Assembly (NCBI GenBank): GCA_033030425.1
Contig: JAUFSD010000002.1
Span: forward strand, 1,550,001 to 1,614,000
Source of the DNA: Verpa conica
Lineage: Eukaryota > Ascomycota > Pezizomycetes > Pezizales > Morchellaceae
Direction of reading: 5' to 3'
DNA: 64,000 nucleotides
This document shows, piece by piece, positions 1 to 11,668 of the stretch. Under the pieces are notes generated by a model, which was given only the letters and a program-made list of their open reading frames with translations, ran no database searches and was not told the origin of the DNA. Position 1 is the first letter of the stretch. Each line of letters starts with the position of its first letter. The position numbers were made by a program, and so were the translations under genes.

Positions 1-1323
1 TGTAGAGTAGGTAAACGCGATGATTATCTCAGCCCGTATGCGTATGGGCTGAAATGATCCCTGTTACACAAATTAAACGGGTGCCAAAGTGCAGTTAGAC
101 ATCCCTAACCCTGATCCACGCAACAGTTCCAGGTCTCTCGACTTCAGGAAGTGTTAGAAACCAGGCTCTGTGGGTGGCCATAGGTCTGCAGATGCCTGTG
201 AGGTTAAATGACTTTGTAATAGCACTTCCAAGTCTCAGGCCAATAAAACACACTGAAAACCTGAGCACCAGTTGCAATCCTGGTAGGGGCTGTTCTCTCT
301 TGGGTGATCCCCCGCAAAAAAAGGAGAAGGTTCTTACGCCTGTTTCGGACGTGGTGTCGAAAACCTGCGGTCAGGGGGGGGCAGAGGCGAGATGGTAACT
401 CCATTTGGACGTAATGGACCTGCGTTGCTGCCCACGTGCATCACACTTATATGCATCTGAAAAAAAACAATTAACTACATGTACATGCTGCAGCTGGGTA
501 TTGTACGTGATGCCAACCTTTTTATTTTTATTTTTTAATTTTAAATTACCTATATCCTCGCAGGGTGTATAATCTCTGGTAATTCTGATTTGCAACGGGT
601 TTATCTAGGTTATTTGCCGATTGATGAGCTCTAGTAGGCACATTATTATTATGAGGGCATTGATCAGTGAGTAGCCAGTGGTTGTGGCACTACCAGGAAG
701 AAGATTTTCTGACGCGTTTTGGCGTTTGATATGCAAGGGACCCAAATTTATGCTGGTATTTGTCGGTCCTGAATTCGGAATTCTTCAAGAGAACACGGGC
801 AGTGGGAGGGCGTGCAAGGTAATCTTGGTCGGTCGGTGGAGAAGTCTTTTTTGGAGACGTCTCGGATTATTCGGATACCTGTCCTGGGCGAACCGAGACT
901 CCGCTGCTCACTCATTACCGGCGCCGTAACTTATTAACTTGCATCTCAACACAGTGCCAGGGTCAAGCGCGGCAGTTCCCCAACCCTTAGCCGCTGTGGG
1001 GGGAGCTGAGAATAAACTGCTAAAAAAAACTCATCCTCATGCCAGAACCGAAAGGAAGAGCCAAAGCCTGGTTACTGAGCAAAGGAGTGACGGTGGATCA
1101 TTCCGAAAGGAAGCAGCAAATCGAGAGACATTCCCAATATTAGTACGGACCCAACATTAGTACCCGGAGCCTCAGGCTTTACTACATTCACTTCATCTCA
1201 TCGTCGCGCGCGCACTTCCTACGGGGGAAGTTGCACATTTTTCGCTGGTGTTGCTAGAAACAGTCCTTTCATCTTTTTGAACTTTGTCGTGCAAAACTAC
1301 ACTCCTTCAGTGCATTCACTACC
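1..1323. other. Intergenic region upstream of SKT5
   Basis: I see no supportable gene here. The short open frames on both strands (all under 95 codons) show no family resemblance and no consistent exon structure. The last 130 bases are pyrimidine-rich and run into an ATG in a favourable context (ACC ATG G), so they are probably the promoter and 5' leader of the SKT5-like gene that follows. Confidence 0.5.
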
Positions 1324-4300
1324 ATGGCCTACGATCAGAACTACCGGCAGCCTCAGCGTCATTATCAGGGCGACTACTATAATCCCGAATCACCTCAGAA
1401 GTATGCACTGCATCCAAATCAGAGGGGAACTCCTACGCAGCAGGGCCGTGGGATGATGCCCCGGTTTGCTGGCCAACCGGCCAATATGAATACTGGTTAC
1501 AAAAGTGATAGAATGGATAGCAGAGGTATAGGAGACCGAGCGCAGAGTATGTTATTTCTATCCCGAGAAACGAGGGGTCTTCAAAAAGATTCCATTAGTG
1601 ACCACTAGTAATAGCTCAAAAGCCCCAACGGCCTCCTCCTTCGCCGATGAATGCCGAGAGTGCATTTCCATCATTTCCGGGTTCGAATAAGCGGGCAATT
1701 CCAGTACCTCCTGGGACTCTACCTATTGATGATTCTATGCTGGCTATGAGCCTTGAAGGTAGTGGCAGAAGTAAGCCTACGTCTAGACAACGGGGACCTC
1801 CTACTGCCCCTCATGGACCTATTCCGAGGGCACAGACCATGCAGCCAGAGAGAATGCGGGGGGGCAGGCCCCCGCCTAATTTTGCACGAGGTGGAGCACG
1901 AGATGGGTATTCTCCTCATGAAGAGTTGAGATCGCAGGACCATCGTGGGCCACCTCCACATCAGAGATTCCCACCTCCACGGGGTAATATGCCTGGGCTC
2001 AGACCAAATGGGCGAGATTTTCCATCTGGTCCGGGTAGGCAGCCTGCCCGGCAGGACAGCATTGAGGGTTATGACCAAGGCAGGAGTGATCCATATCAGA
2101 ATCAATATAATGACGGCTATATGGATGATCGTGGCTATCCACAGTCTGGTCCGGGGTATGGGCCTGATCAAGGATATGGTCTACCGCAAAGGAGTATGAC
2201 TATGCCTCAAAACCTACAGTATCAAGCCCAAAACCAAAACCAAGCCTCGCAGCAGTATCCACAACAGCAACAGCAATCACCACCACCAAGACAGGCCTCG
2301 CAACCGGCGCAACCGCAGAAACAACAGTACACTGCTTATAACCCTGCACAACATGGAAGTATCGTGAGCTATTCGACTGCCCAACCAGCACCATACTCAC
2401 ATCTCCAGGCTCCACAGGAAGAAGGGTATGGTAGGGAGAGCGTGGGTGCCTTACTAGATTCATATTACTATGAACCTGAGCAGACTGATGGATATTATCA
2501 AGAGGCCGGGGTAGTAGATTATTATGGGGACCAACCAGGGCATCCAGCAGACTACTATCAAAATAATCAAAACAGCTACGCGCATGATCCTAATTTCACC
2601 CAACAGGCCCATCGCGCCAGGTCACAACCTGATTTGCGTGGCCAGGCCCGAGGAGGATCAGTTCCTCCAATACCCGTAAATGGATATAGAAATATGAAGA
2701 ACGGCCACTATCAGGGTGGAGGGCATTATGACGGAGCTCGTGAAGTGCCAGCAGAGATGCCAGCAGATATACCAGCAGAGATGCCCGGGGACATGCCCCC
2801 AGAAGAAGCCATCGTAATGACCGGAAACGGATTCTCACCACCCCCACCACAAAATATACCAATGGCTCTACGGGTTGGTTCTCCTGCACCAGCTCAGCAG
2901 ATGAGACAATCACCACCTTCGAAACCGCAGCAGCAAAGTCTGTTCCCGCCACGAGCGGAGTCTATGAAAGCTAGTGTTCCCAATACATCGGCAGATTCAC
3001 TCCCGTATCATCCATCTCCGGCATCTACTAGATTTTCATTCGATTCTGCGAGACACTCGCATCCCGATAGCCTCCCAGCACACCCGGTTCCAGTCCGACC
3101 TGGACTTCTTCAGCAGGATCAGTCAATCCTCCCAGGCCATCCCCCACCAAGGCGGCAGTATTCGCCGGATAAGGGAAGTGTCAATTCTAAACGGGAGTCT
3201 GGAGCACCAGGACCCATCACACAATTCGAGTTCAACCAGGTTCAACAGGCGGCAAGGGCGAATCCTGGGGACAACAAGCTACAGTTGCAGCTTGCCAAGA
3301 AGATGGTCGAGGCTGCGGCAGTGTTGGCAGATGAAGGGGGAAGGGCGGATGCGAAGACTACGAGAAAGAATAGGGAGAATTTTATCATTGATGCGCATAA
3401 GATTGTTAAGAAGTTGGCGAACTCGGTACGATTTTTTCTTTCTTTTCTTTCCGTTCTGACTTGAGTTTGAGGGTTATGGCTGATATGTAGGATGTGGCAT
3501 TTCTCTATTTGTTTACATTTATTTTAGAGTCATCCTTATCCAGATGCAATGTTTTATCTAGCAGAATGCTACTGGGAAGGCCTGCTAGGATTACAAGTTG
3601 ATCGCGAACGAGCGTTTAATATGTATCAATCTGCAGCTAAGCTTAACCATGGCCCCTCTGCTTACAGGACTGCAGGCATGTGTCTCATTGACCTTTTACT
3701 AGCTTCATGGGGCTAACCTTATCTTCTAGTATGCTGTGAGCTTGGAGCTGGGACAAAAAAGGACCCCCTGAAATCAATGACATGGTATAAAAAAGCGTCT
3801 GCTCTCGGAGATACCGCGGCTATGTACAAGCTCGGTATGTTCTGCCGATAACCCCGCTGTGCCGTAAAGCCGTAAAGCCGAAGTTTGCCCGTAATTAGTG
3901 ATGAACTAACCATAATTCCCTCAATAGGAATGATCATGCTGAAAGGACTCCTCGGACAAGCCCGGAATGGCCGTGAAGCGATTAACTGGTTGAAAAGGGC
4001 AGCAGATCAGGCAGATGAGAATAACCCACATGCATTGCATCAGCTAGGATTAATATACGAACAAGCCGACCCTAACGATTTCGTCATCCCTGATCAAAAC
4101 TACGCTCGTGAACTATTTATGAAAGCTGCTGAGCTAGGATATCCCCCCTCACAATTTAGGATGGGTTGTGCATTCGAGTATGGGACTACGGGGTGCCCTA
4201 TTGATCCTATGCAGAGTATTGCGTGGTATAGTCGTGCTGCAGTGCAGGGCGAGGAGGAGAGTGCAATGGCATTGAGTGGGTGGTATTTGACTGGTGCAGA

Positions 4301-4692
4301 GGGTGTTATTCAGCAGAGTGATACAGAGGCGTATCTATGGGCAAGAAAGGCTGCGGAACGAGGGCTGGCAAATGCAGAGTACGCCTTGGGGTACTATACT
4401 GAGGTTGGGATTGGTGTTTCAGAAAACCTGGATGAAGCAAAGAGGTGGTATTTCAAAGCTGCTAGTAAGTTTTTCCCTTGTATTTTATTTTACTCCCTTG
4501 CACATAGTAAAGTTTCATTTGCTATATTCACATTTCTAACATGTGATACCTAATACAGGCCAACAGCATGAAAAGGCGAAACAGAGGCTTCAGGAGCTCA
4601 AAAAAGGCGGCCCTGCAGTCCAGAGGTCTCGAGAAAGGCTGTCTAGGTCGAATGTAAAGCATAAAGATGATGGCGAATGCATCATCATGTAA
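1324..4692 (+). CDS. SKT5: Skt5/Chs4-type chitin synthase regulator, Sel1 repeats, CAAX box
   Basis: A prenylated activator and adaptor of chitin synthase at the plasma membrane or septum. Six exons fit: 1324-1546, 1615-3425, 3528-3675, 3730-3834, 3928-4464 and 4559-4692, giving 985 aa with all junctions in frame. The first ~530 residues are low-complexity, rich in Pro, Gln, Tyr and Gly. A conserved block of Sel1/TPR-like repeats follows, with phrases such as YLAECYWEGLLGL, AYLWARKAAERG and AEYALGYYTEVG. The C-terminus is DGECIIM, a textbook CAAX box as in yeast Skt5/Chs4. The intron at 3676-3729 must use a GC donor (AG|GCATGT); the nearest GT alternative creates a stop. Family assignment is firm; which of the fungal Skt5 paralogues it is cannot be told. 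Confidence 0.93.
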
Positions 4693-5552
4693 TTTTCTAT
4701 ACAAGAGCTTGATTAGGTGACGAGTGATTCATCATGACGCAACCTAATCAATCCTTTTCCCCTCTTATTGTATTGTGTTTTTATTATTTTTTTTATTGAA
4801 ATTTTTGCTTGTAGGTGTTTTTGTTGCTGTATTTGACTGGGCGTGTGGGTTGCTTTTTTTCTTTACTTTCTTGAGTGTATTATTATACTTTGTTATTACT
4901 TGGCTCATGATTTTATTTTGCTACATTTCGGGGGTTTGTGAAAGATTAAATTACTGGGCGCGATAGGGTTTTTAGGTGCAATGGGCTGGTATGGTGTAAT
5001 AGTTGGATGTTGGTGCTGTCTTGTGTACGGCTGTGGATGGCGAGATTGTACGGCTTGGGCTAGAGGCCTTAAGAAATCAAGCTAGTATCTACTAATAATT
5101 CTTAAGCCTTAGTAATGGATAGATCCGAAGTTGATTATCTATATATATAGCCTACCTTAGCTCTATAGGGATATATATCTCTTGGGGTTTGTGTGACAAT
5201 CTGCTAAGGCTATCGGGTCTCTTGAGTATAGGGAGTTATATGTAGTGGGATATCATATAGGCTAACTTTATAGTGCCGGCCGTGCCCTAACCCAATTCTC
5301 CTATAAAAAACAATACGTCGGTATGTACTTATGATTAATTCATTCATTCATTCAGCAATACGTCGCGCCTCAATATCTACGGCGAGTGATAAACCATGAA
5401 ACCCATCAAGCTGCTCCTTAGGGTTAGGGCCAATCATCAAGCGTAACGACCAAAGTAACATCAACTACCCCCCACCATAACCACAAACCCGTCAATTCAC
5501 CCCCACCTCCCCCCCCCGCTCAATCTCAAACAATTAAAGGGAAGGGGAAAAA
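4693..5552. other. Intergenic, T-rich 3' flank and hairpin-rich stretch
   Basis: The first 250 bases are a T-rich 3' flank of SKT5. At about 5064-5107 an interrupted palindrome (CTTAAGAA ... TTCTTAAG) could form a hairpin. The stretch to 5290 repeats short TAGCCTA/TAGGCTA-like words in both orientations. A CATT tandem tract lies at 5338-5353. No coding potential is seen. Confidence 0.45.
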
Positions 5553-6265
5553 ATGGGTTGGTTCTGGAAAGACACCGTACAATCAAAAGCCAGCAAAAAC
5601 AGCACAGATCCATTCCACCGCCTCGACCCCGAAGTACGAGAATTCCTCCTCCGCGAATCCCCGCTCAAACCTAGTACTCCCACCAACTCTGATAGCACTC
5701 CCACCACTTCAAATTCCAAACATCAGCCCGAACAGACCTCAATTCCCTCGAAATACGGTGATCGCTATGCCGATATCTGGGAGCAGTATCAGTCTACCGC
5801 ATCTCAAGACGCACAAAAGCCTGCACAGGAGCAACTCACGGATATAATAAAGGCTTATAAATGGCGGAAGGGTGCGATTGGTCGTGCGGCGCTGGAGAAC
5901 TGTGCGAATGAGCAGTTCGCGCTTCATGACTGCTATAGACATGGAAGCTTTAAAGAGAGGATGACGACTTGTTCGGCGCATACTAAAAAGTTGAATGAAT
6001 GCTACGTTAGCCAGGCAGTATGTTGTAGTCTACCCATCTACAACAAATATTGGAAATACTGAATTGGGTGGTGTAGAAATTCCTGCGGGCGTTGGGATAT
6101 ATGTCGGATTTCAGCCGTGACCCCGAGGTCGACGAAAGGATTCAGATGCATGCTGATAAGTTGTACCAAGAGCAAGTAAAGCAAGATGAAGAAGCGTCAA
6201 GGAAATCCCCTAAAACTACACCCTCTAATCCTTCATCATTACCGGAAGAGAAGACCACATCGTAG
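5553..6265 (+). CDS. EMI1: Emi1-like DUF3128 protein with twin cysteine motif
   Basis: Two exons (5553-6017, 6077-6265; intron 59 nt) give 217 aa. The N-terminus MGWFW followed by an acidic LDPEVREFLLRESP segment is typical of the fungal DUF3128/Emi1 family. The conserved core at about residues 100-150 has paired cysteines (ENCANEQFALHDC and CSAHTKKLNEC), resembling CHCH/CX9C proteins of the mitochondrial intermembrane space. It continues across the intron into FLRALGYMSDFSRDPEVDERIQ. Yeast EMI1 is required for early meiotic gene induction, but the molecular role is unclear. There is no cleavable targeting signal, which is normal for CX9C proteins. It lies tail to tail with the URI-like gene, 110 bases apart. 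Confidence 0.85.
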
Positions 6266-6374
6266 GCGTTACTGGACACTAAATATGTAATTTTGTATCA
6301 TACAATTTTTTCTCTCCCTTTCTAGCAAATAACTCTGGAATACGAATGTACATATTGTTCCACTCGCCCATATA

Positions 6375-8589
6375 TCACTGCTCCATTGCCTTTATTCTTG
6401 CAGCCTTGAACCGACTGACCTTCTTTCTCTCTCCATCTTGATTCAGAGGTACTATCGCGCTTTCTTCTTCTGTCTCGACGAAACCACCTTGCTGCTGTAT
6501 CATCTTAGTTCTCATACGATGGAATTCTGTTGCAACCTCCCGTCGGTGGATGGAGGGGTCTAACTCGTCCGGAGGTTCTACTGTTGAATTTGCATCGGGC
6601 TCCCGTTCTTTAATGAAGTTGGAAATTGTGGGTTGCTTTGGCTTCCCGTCATCGTCTTCTTCCTCTTCAGGTTCGTTTGTAGATGCGCTTGTATTTTTGA
6701 ATATAGATGAAGAAATATTTGTAGTTGAGGTAGCCTTTCCTGCCATGAAACGTGATGGTTTTCGTGTCTTTACGCTGGGGGGCTCAGCAGATGTGTTTGG
6801 CGTTGAAAGACCTGGTGGGCGCTCTAGCACTGTTGAAGAAATAACTGACTCTGGTACAACGTTTTCTTCCGCTGGTAGCTCGGAAACAGCAGAAGCTACT
6901 GTCTCTGGGACTGTAGTTTTTCCACTCTTGAAGATACTTGGCTTTTGAGTTTTTGGAGCTTCCCCGGCAATCTTTATCCCGGCCTTTCTCATCTCTTCCT
7001 TTTTCATCTCCTCCTTTCTCATTTCATCCATTGCCAGTAGGTCTAGCAAAAGTGGTATGGCGTCTTCAGTATTCGCGGCAGATGGTGGCGTCGGGAAAGA
7101 TGGTATATCCGCTGGACCAGGAGTAAAATGGTGAACAGAGGCCGGGGCAGGTGGAGGAGCGATATCCAGCTCTTTAGCGAATCTAACACCCTTCTTGCCT
7201 GAATCTTGGTCATTATCCCCTACCTTCGTGGTGTTTGAGCCACCATTCCGTGCAGCCTCCGCTCGTTCCCTTACCCGTCTTTGTAGCTCCTCCATTTCCC
7301 TCTGCAACTCGGGTGTTATGACCTTATAAGTTGCCCGTCCATACCCATCTTCCTCTTCATCCTCATCCTCATCCTCGTCTTCATCGTAATCACTGTCTTC
7401 ATACCCATAGTAGTCGCCCTCTTCATCTAGATTTATCTGAGCCACCACCGCACCAATCTCTTGCATATTGTATTTCAGCATCTGCCGCCTCATCTCAGCA
7501 TCTTCCTCCGGCTCCCCCGGTACTTCCTGAACCCAGTCTTCTTCCTTCAGATCCGGGACATCGTCTACAATTTTGACTCTTCCACCACCATCTTCTTCTC
7601 TTGATGAGATGATCTTGACTTCGGGGGTCTCTTTAGGCTCACAGGGGTATATTTCTGCATTTGTGAGGTTCTTCGGTGGTGGGGATGGGTCTTGGGTTGT
7701 GACTTCTCGAAGGGGGGATGGTTTCTTTGGTTGATTTTCGGGGGTCTTGGGGTCAGGCGTAGATCTCGGGACTTCTTTACCTTTTGTGACCTCGACAATC
7801 TTTTCGATGCCGTCAACATCGACGGGTTTCATAGGAGCGGTGGGGTCGTTCCCGTTAACGGTTGCAGCTGTATATTATCTTAGTCTCAGAGTAATGATAA
7901 GAACAGAAGGAGTATCACTAACCAATAATGTTGTCTTCTTCATCGAGTTCCTCACGGATATCCATAATTGGCAAACCCTCCTCATTTGTAAGATCCGGAC
8001 CGGTAACAACTAGCAGCGAGGCAAGCTTTGTCTCACCCTTTTCAAGCTGCTTTTCGACTTTGATTACGTTCTCCTGAACATCTTTTTCCACCATATTATT
8101 AGAGTCATATAGAAGCAAAGGGCGGCGGGAAACGTACAATCGATCCTGTGACCCACAGTCGCAATAACCTGCCCTAGAGTTCTTCTCTTCCCTATCTTAT
8201 CTCCAAGTAGAGCCTTGATTTCTAAAGCCCTCCAAAGTCAATATCAGCCCTACCATTCACAGCTCGAGAACACCCCCCCCCGGGAATGTGAAACACACCT
8301 TTCTCATCCACCACCGTGCCACCGAAATCCATTCCGACCGCTAGCTTCACATGAATTAACAAAGACTGCCTTGCCTTCAAAAAAAACCCCCGAGACCCGG
8401 GAGTCGCAGAGTAAAGCTCACCATGTCCTCACGGGTTGCGCTGTCAGGCAAACCCTGTAGTTCTTCCCGGAATGCCTCATATTCAGCAGAGAGAATTTGC
8501 CAGTGCTTTAATGCTTTTTGGAGCTTTCCGAGGGATTCTTCGAGACGTTGTCGGTGACGATCTAGGGCTGGGTCTGAAAGAGCTGACAT
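6375..8589 (-). CDS. BUD27: URI/Bud27-like unconventional prefoldin (DUF3835)
   Basis: An unconventional prefoldin subunit acting in RNA polymerase assembly through Rpb5 and in TOR-linked translation. I read five exons. The first encodes an alpha-helical segment (RHRQRLEESLGKLQKALKHW). Next come LAVGMDFGGTVVDEKEIKALLGDK and then RIDYVQENVIKVEKQLEKGE, which together form the prefoldin coiled-coil/beta-hairpin core. The last exon (from about 7862) is long, acidic and disordered, with a Glu/Asp run near 7350-7420. The protein ends in KKVSRFKAARI, the signature C-terminal DUF3835 motif. The third intron (donor GTACGT near 8140, branch CTAAT) reads open in one frame and can be mistaken for coding sequence. 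Start chosen at 8589 (MSALSDPALDRH); in-frame upstream Met codons at 8658 and 8679 are possible. Confidence 0.85.
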
Positions 8590-8792
8590 ACTGACGGTAG
8601 TGGAGGATGTTGAGTGGGTGTTTTTCGGCCGTACTGGGTATCCGGGAGAGAGAGACATGGGAAGTGAGTGAAGATGCACAAAACCCTAACCCTGACAACT
8701 AGCTATCTACGCGTTGAGCACTTGAAGGCGAGATATCAATCAACCTTCGCACATAGCCCCACGATACTCGGCTCCTCCCCTAAATAGCAATA

Positions 8793-9955
8793 ATGGACCC
8801 CATGAAAAGAGATGACGGTAAGCTTCTTATGCTTCTCCGGGAGCCTCCTCCCCTCTCAAGTACACAGGTGGCTAACACAAACGCGTAGATGAGAACTGCC
8901 CAGTATGCAAATCCTCAAAATATCTCAACCCGAGCATTAAATTCCTCATGTCACCCATCTGCTATCACAAAATGTGTGAATCCTGCGTGGACCGAATCTT
9001 CACACAAGGCCCCGCACCCTGCCCCGTCATCGGCTGCGGTAAAACCCTCCGAAAGAATAAATTCCGCAAACAGACGTTTGAGGATGTTACGGTTGAGCGC
9101 GAAGTCGACGTCCGCAAGAGGATCGCAAAAACGTTTAATAAGCGTCGAGACGACTTTGAGACGCTACTAGAGTATAATAACTACCTTGAGGAGGTGGAGG
9201 AGATGACATTCAACCTGGTGAATGGCGTTGAGGTGGCCAAGACGGAGTCGAAGCTCCAGGCATACGAGATTGCGAATAAGGATTTGATTACTACGAATGC
9301 TGCGAGGGCGGCAGCGGAGATGCAGGCGTTTGCGCAGGCGACGGCGCAGGAGCAGGAGCAGGCGAGGATGGCGAGGGAGCTGGCGATACGGGAGATGGAG
9401 GAGGAGAGGAAAGAGCAAGAGGAGTTGAAGATTAGGACTTTGGATGCGTTGGCGAAGGGGGATAAGGATGCGGTGAAGACGATACAGGATGTGCAGTTGA
9501 AGCAGTCGAGTGAGAGGAAGAGGAGACAGGCGGAGGCACAGATGAAGTTGAAGATTATGAGTGAGGGGAGGAATCTACTGAAGAGCTCTTTATTGGCTGG
9601 GACAAGGAAGAAGGAGGTTGAGGAGCGACCATTTGATCCACTTGATGGGTTGACGGATGCGAGTGAGTATTATGTTATACAGGATCATTATGAGAATGGG
9701 TGTGTATTTTTTATTTATATCTACTTCCTCTACTATAGCTTTTGGTTGCTAATTTTACTCTATAGATGGCTGGACAGTGCTCGGAAGGATGTGGCGACAC
9801 AGGCAGGTGGTTATTCGGTGGGCGAGTACTGTGGGAGGTCATTGTTTGAGGCCTACTCGGGTCTTACATTCTTTATCGATGAGGATGCCGAGAAGAAGGA
9901 TGAGATGAGGGTTCCTAATCTAACAGATTTGATGATTGTTGATGCCGTTTCATAG
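8793..9955 (+). CDS. TFB3: TFIIH subunit Tfb3 (MAT1), RING-finger CAK assembly factor
   Basis: The assembly factor of the CDK-activating kinase module of TFIIH, tethering Kin28 and cyclin Ccl1 to the core. Three exons, 8793-8817 (only 25 nt), 8889-9699 and 9766-9955, give 341 aa in frame. The N-terminal C3HC4 RING finger is complete: CPVC, then CYHKMC-x2-C, then CPVIGC. The MAT1 core follows (DVTVEREVDVRKRIAKTFNK, then DDFETLLEYNNYLEEVE). A charged coiled coil rich in Glu, Arg and Gln lies between about residues 135 and 240. The C-terminal tail (DVATQAGGY) is joined across the last intron. The 25-nt first exon would be missed if the gene were started at an internal Met. Its kinase partner lies 1.7 kb downstream on the other strand. 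Confidence 0.95.
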
Positions 9956-10415
9956 CTGGGTTTACTTTATATAATTTGTATATTACACGGTGTTTGGGGC
10001 AGGTATAAAAGATCAATCTTACCATGAGAAGATAACATATGTACCATTGATATCAGATAATGCAGGTCGAGTGTACATGCAAGTGCTTATGATAAATCCA
10101 TTCATTCATTCAAGGGTACATGCAATTCCTGAGACATGACCGAGTGATTTTTCGAGATGCTATTGATATAATATCTCTGCTATAGATCACTACTTAAGAT
10201 TTTTATTGTTGGAGCTGAAGCTAATCACAGAAAAGAAAGATAATCAGATATCCAACCCTTAAAACCCCTTTGATGTTTGCCCAAGTTCTAGACACTCCAG
10301 TATAACCCCCTCCCTCTAAGTATATCTATACAAACACGCAAGAATGAGAACCTCCCAGAATTTATACAGCAGCATCTACACCCCAATATCTGCCTACAGC
10401 TGAACTCCCCACAGC
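9956..10415. other. Convergent intergenic region with CATT tract
   Basis: A 3'-3' gap between TFB3 and the F-box gene. It contains a CATT tandem tract at about 10097-10111. The surrounding 30 bases (10083-10112) match 5325-5354 at about 27 of 30 positions. No gene is seen. Confidence 0.5.
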
Positions 10416-11294
10416 TTACCTACAGCTCAACTCCCCCAAAACCTCCCCCGGGGGTGCTGCCCCCTCCAACAACCATCCCAGGGCCCTCTCTCCCCCTCTT
10501 TTCCCTAAGCCTAGTGCCATCCTCCACACCCCCACATCCCCCACATCTGCCCCATGCCCCACCAATAACCTACACACTCCCAAATCCCCCTCATCCCCAA
10601 CTGTATACTTCATTGCCAATCTCAAACTCTCTGTATCTGGCTTCAACCCTGCCTCTACCAACAGCCTCACCACATCAACCCTGCCAGCAACCAACGCACT
10701 ATGCAACGTACTCAAATGCACATCCACATCCTCCACCCCTAGCCCTGCACCTCTCTCAATCAACGCCGTGAATAGCTCAATCCCACCCTCGCTCCACGGG
10801 GCCTTCAGAAGCCGTGTTGGCAGCAACGCCCCACTCGCATCAAGTCTTCCAAACCTCCGCTCCCATAACTCTAGAAAGGACGTTGTGAAGAAGCACAGTG
10901 TGAAGGTTTCGCTGAGGGATGAGGGATTGTCACAGCGGTGACGTACATAATTTAGCTGTAGATGCTTCACGGCGAATGTGTGAGTGAGGTGGAGACTTGA
11001 TTTAGTGAGGGAGAGGTTACAGGAGTGTTCAAAGACCCGGTAGAGGAGTTCTGCGGGCAATGATTCGAAGCGGGATAGTCGGGGTGTGTGGTGACGGTAG
11101 TGGTAGGATGGGGTAGAGCAGCGGCTGCTGAAGGAGGTGGAGGAGATGGAGGAGTTTTGGCGTTTGAAGGGGCGTCTGGATGCTGGGGAGGAGGACTTTG
11201 AGGATGTGGACCGGGGACTTGGGCGTGTTGTGGGGGATTTACGCTTGCCCGAGGTGCGGGAGTGGCTATTACGGCCCGGGTTTACGAAGCCCAT
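10416..11294 (-). CDS. F-box and ankyrin-like repeat protein, orphan
   Basis: A single-exon frame of 292 aa. Residues 1-70 are Ser/Arg/Pro-rich and disordered. At about 74-90 the phrase SRFESLPAELLYRVFEHS is a degenerate F-box, a Skp1-binding motif. The C-terminal half has ankyrin-like units with recognisable cores: LHSALVAGRVDVVRLLVEAG and then GDLGVCRLLVGHGADVGD. Such proteins are usually SCF ubiquitin-ligase substrate receptors, but no substrate can be inferred. The coding GC content is higher than in most neighbours. It lies downstream of and co-directional with KIN28, 374 bases apart. The start Met is the first in frame and is not otherwise supported. Confidence 0.65.
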   Translation of the reverse strand: MGFVNPGRNSHSRTSGKRKSPTTRPSPRSTSSKSSSPASRRPFKRQNSSISSTSFSSRCSTPSYHYRHHTPRLSRFESLPAELLYRVFEHSCNLSLTKSSLHLTHTFAVKHLQLNYVRHRCDNPSSLSETFTLCFFTTSFLELWERRFGRLDASGALLPTRLLKAPWSEGGIELFTALIERGAGLGVEDVDVHLSTLHSALVAGRVDVVRLLVEAGLKPDTESLRLAMKYTVGDEGDLGVCRLLVGHGADVGDVGVWRMALGLGKRGGERALGWLLEGAAPPGEVLGELSCR

Positions 11295-11668
11295 TTCAGA
11301 TCAATTGACCATGTACTGTGATCAGTGGAGTTGTGGGAAGGTAAGCTCTGTCGCAAAGTGATAGAAAATCTGATAGATAAAACAACCCTGCTGGAGATCC
11401 TGAACAGCATCCTTGGCAGCAACGGTAATGACAGTCCAGTCTGCATAGTAATGGTATGCAATAACATTGTCCATTCTAATATTTATACACCTCTTAATCC
11501 TTCCCATCCACTCTCTTTTATAGATGAAGGATACCATAATAGAAATAACATATAATACAGAGAGAGCCCCCCCCCCCATAGAAAACGCCAATGATATCAA
11601 TTTCGAGAAACACATTAGATCTTCACATTGCCCCATCATAAAGGGGACGCAAAAGCAGGTTCACCTCA
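11295..11668. other. Intergenic between F-box gene and KIN28
   Basis: It serves as the 3' flank of KIN28 and the promoter region of the F-box gene. It contains a C9 homopolymer near 11569. I see no gene; the overlapping short frames on both strands look random. Confidence 0.4.

Noticed and set aside
1719..2171. 150-codon minus-strand frame opposite SKT5
   Set aside because: It is the antisense shadow of a low-complexity Pro/Gln/Tyr coding region and shows no family resemblance.
4775..4966. Phe/Leu-rich 63-codon plus-strand frame
   Set aside because: Translation of a T-rich 3' flank; the hydrophobicity is a composition artefact.
6550..6948. 132-codon Ser/Gly-rich plus-strand frame
   Set aside because: Shadow of the acidic, repetitive last exon of the URI-like gene.
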